A DNA stretch of 5,189 nt. It comes from Flavobacteriaceae bacterium (lineage in GTDB: Bacteria > Bacteroidota > Bacteroidia > Flavobacteriales > Flavobacteriaceae). The stretch spans positions 1 to 5,189 of the forward strand of contig JAGLDM010000275.1 of NCBI GenBank assembly GCA_023145595.1, written 5' to 3'. Below, piece by piece: positions 3,752 through 5,189 of the stretch. The position numbers were made by a program, and so were the translations under genes. Position 1 is the stretch's first letter; each line of letters starts with the position of its first letter. The notes under the pieces are model-generated. The model searched no databases. It was not told where the DNA came from and worked only from the letters and a program-made list of their open reading frames with translations.

Positions 3752-5189
3752 CTATTTAAAATCTGAGACACCTTTTTGCAACCATTCCAAATACTCCTCA
3801 GCATCTGGAGTATAAGCGACTGGGTCAATCAAATTTTCTTCATTGTGATTCATCAATACGTAAAAAGGTTGTGAATTGGTTTTGTATTTAATAGCTTGCA
3901 ATTCACTCCATTTTTGACCGATATACTTTAACTTTTTACCTGGTCGTAATTTGGAATCAACGATTTCATCTGTTTCTAATTTTCGCTTATCATCTACGTA
4001 TAATGAAATCAGTACCACGTCATTTTTTATAATACGTAACACGTTTGGCTCTACCCAAACATTTTGTTCCATCTTGCGACAATTCACACAAGCATGACCT
4101 GTAAAATCAAGCATTATAGGCTTCCCAACTTTCTTGGCATAAGCCAATCCTAAATCATAATCGTTAAATGCTAAAATATCATGAGGAGCCATTAAATGCG
4201 CGCCCTTTGGAATTTCATCGTCATAACTTGTTCCTCCAGCACCTAGTTTTGTAAACCCTACCCCATAAGGCGATTCTGCATAATGTTGTGCTGGCGGGAA
4301 TGCGCTGATTAAATCTAATGGAGCGCCCCACAAACCAGGCAACATATATAAAGTGAATGTCAAACTTGTAATTCCAAGCCCTAATCTACCCACAGAAATA
4401 TGTGTTATAGATGAATCATGCGGTAATTTTATTTTCCCAAATAAATAGAGTGTCAACGTACCGAAAATAGCAATCCAAATAGCCAAGAATACTTCACGTT
4501 CTAACCAGTGTAATTGCAATACCAAATCGGCATTCGACAAGAATTTAAATGCCAATGCCAATTCTAAAAAGCCAAGAACTACTTTTACGGTATTTAACCA
4601 GCCTCCTGATTTTGGCAATGAATTTAACCAACCTGGAAAGGCAGCAAATAATGCAAAAGGCAAAGCGATTGCCAATGAGAATCCTAACATTCCAACAATT
4701 GGTCCTATTTGGTTTCCTCCTGCGGCTGCCTCAACTAATAACGTTCCAACAATAGGCCCTGTACAAGAGAAAGAGACAATTGCTAATGCCAATGCCATAA
4801 AAAAGATTCCTATTAATCCGCCTCTACCTGCTTGCTTGTCAACTTTATTCGCCCAAGAATTCGGCAACATTATTTCGAATGCTCCCAAAAAAGAGACTGC
4901 AAAAACAATTAATAACACAAAGAAAATAAGGTTAAACCACACGTTGGTTGCTAAGGCATTTAAAGCATCGGCACCAAAAACATAAGACACAACGGTACCT
5001 AACAATACATATATTACTACAATACTTAGCCCATAAATAAGAGCATTACGTATACCCGCCGCCTTCGTTTTACTTTGTTTAGTAAAGAAACTTACTGTCA
5101 TCGGAATCATTGGAAACACACAGGGCGTTAACAAAGCAGTAAACCCGAATAGAAAAGCAATTAAAAAAGTTCCCCACAAGCCTTTTTTA
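3752..5189 (-). CDS. dsbD: Thiol:disulfide interchange protein, DsbD type (5' partial)
   Basis: The frame is open to the right edge: codons for K-K-G precede the TTG at 5177-5179, which is an internal Leu rather than a start. Residues are numbered from that Leu. About eight transmembrane segments (roughly 3-24, 46-68, 83-103, 121-148, 157-185, 196-213, 231-248, 267-283) form the DsbD/CcdA membrane domain, with the two redox cysteines in LLTPCVFPMIP (Cys20) and VSFSCTGPIVG (Cys139). A C-terminal periplasmic thioredoxin-like domain (about 335-475) carries HACVNCRKME (Cys364, Cys367) and the cis-Pro of SQPFYVL (Pro438). DsbD proteins pass electrons from cytoplasmic thioredoxin across the inner membrane to periplasmic thiol reductases, serving disulfide isomerisation and cytochrome c maturation. 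The family's N-terminal periplasmic domain is expected beyond the edge, so start and promoter are not visible. A terminator follows the TAG stop. Confidence 0.92.
   Translation of the reverse strand, partial: KKGLWGTFLIAFLFGFTALLTPCVFPMIPMTVSFFTKQSKTKAAGIRNALIYGLSIVVIYVLLGTVVSYVFGADALNALATNVWFNLIFFVLLIVFAVSFLGAFEIMLPNSWANKVDKQAGRGGLIGIFFMALALAIVSFSCTGPIVGTLLVEAAAGGNQIGPIVGMLGFSLAIALPFALFAAFPGWLNSLPKSGGWLNTVKVVLGFLELALAFKFLSNADLVLQLHWLEREVFLAIWIAIFGTLTLYLFGKIKLPHDSSITHISVGRLGLGITSLTFTLYMLPGLWGAPLDLISAFPPAQHYAESPYGVGFTKLGAGGTSYDDEIPKGAHLMAPHDILAFNDYDLGLAYAKKVGKPIMLDFTGHACVNCRKMEQNVWVEPNVLRIIKNDVVLISLYVDDKRKLETDEIVDSKLRPGKKLKYIGQKWSELQAIKYKTNSQPFYVLMNHNEENLIDPVAYTPDAEEYLEWLQKGVSDFK

Noticed and set aside
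4549..4755. 68-codon open frame on the plus strand inside the DsbD-like gene
   Set aside because: It is antisense to transmembrane segments of a clear DsbD membrane domain; its Leu-rich composition is a by-product of the complementary codons.
5177..5179. TTG as the start codon of the DsbD-like protein
   Set aside because: The frame stays open upstream to the window edge (codons for K-K-G), and the protein would lack the N-terminal periplasmic domain expected in this family, so the TTG is read as an internal Leu.

Overview
The window looks like chromosomal DNA from a member of the Bacteroidota, most likely a Flavobacteriia-type bacterium. The evidence is low G+C, A-rich leaders instead of Shine-Dalgarno sequences before most genes, one good TAnnTTTG-type -7 promoter element, and protein families characteristic of that group. 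No phage, transposase, tRNA, rRNA or CRISPR array was seen. Apart from one REP-like palindromic element, the content resembles core genome, and I found no convincing new multi-gene system.

Layout from left to right. (1) The last 69 residues of an RND-type inner-membrane efflux permease, plus strand, ending at 212. (2) A short intergenic region with a GGAGGAG/CTCCTCC hairpin and a possible 20-codon leader ORF. (3) recX, regulator of RecA, plus strand, with its ATG at 340. (4) A small lipoprotein of unknown function on the minus strand, convergent with recX and only 17 bp away. (5) A divergent gene (1564-2046, plus) from a Bacteroidota family often labelled 'ABC transporter ATPase', although it has no nucleotide-binding motifs. 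(6) A 490-residue class-V PLP enzyme of the cysteine-desulfurase type on the minus strand, convergent with the previous gene and only 13 bp away. (7) An intergenic region of 219 bp holding a perfect 27-bp inverted repeat, each arm itself a hairpin, and a rho-independent terminator. (8) A DsbD-type thiol:disulfide interchange protein on the minus strand, cut at its N-terminus by the right edge.

Gene orientation alternates, so there is no long operon. The DsbD gene has its own terminator, and the PLP-enzyme gene downstream is therefore probably transcribed separately. The two share a thiol/sulfur theme, but the sequence gives no direct evidence that they act together. The observations most worth following up are the nested palindromic repeat, the atypical active site of the PLP enzyme (CSC motif, and Cys where SufS has a PLP-contacting Gln), the misannotation-prone 160-residue family, and the SD/anti-SD hairpin before recX.
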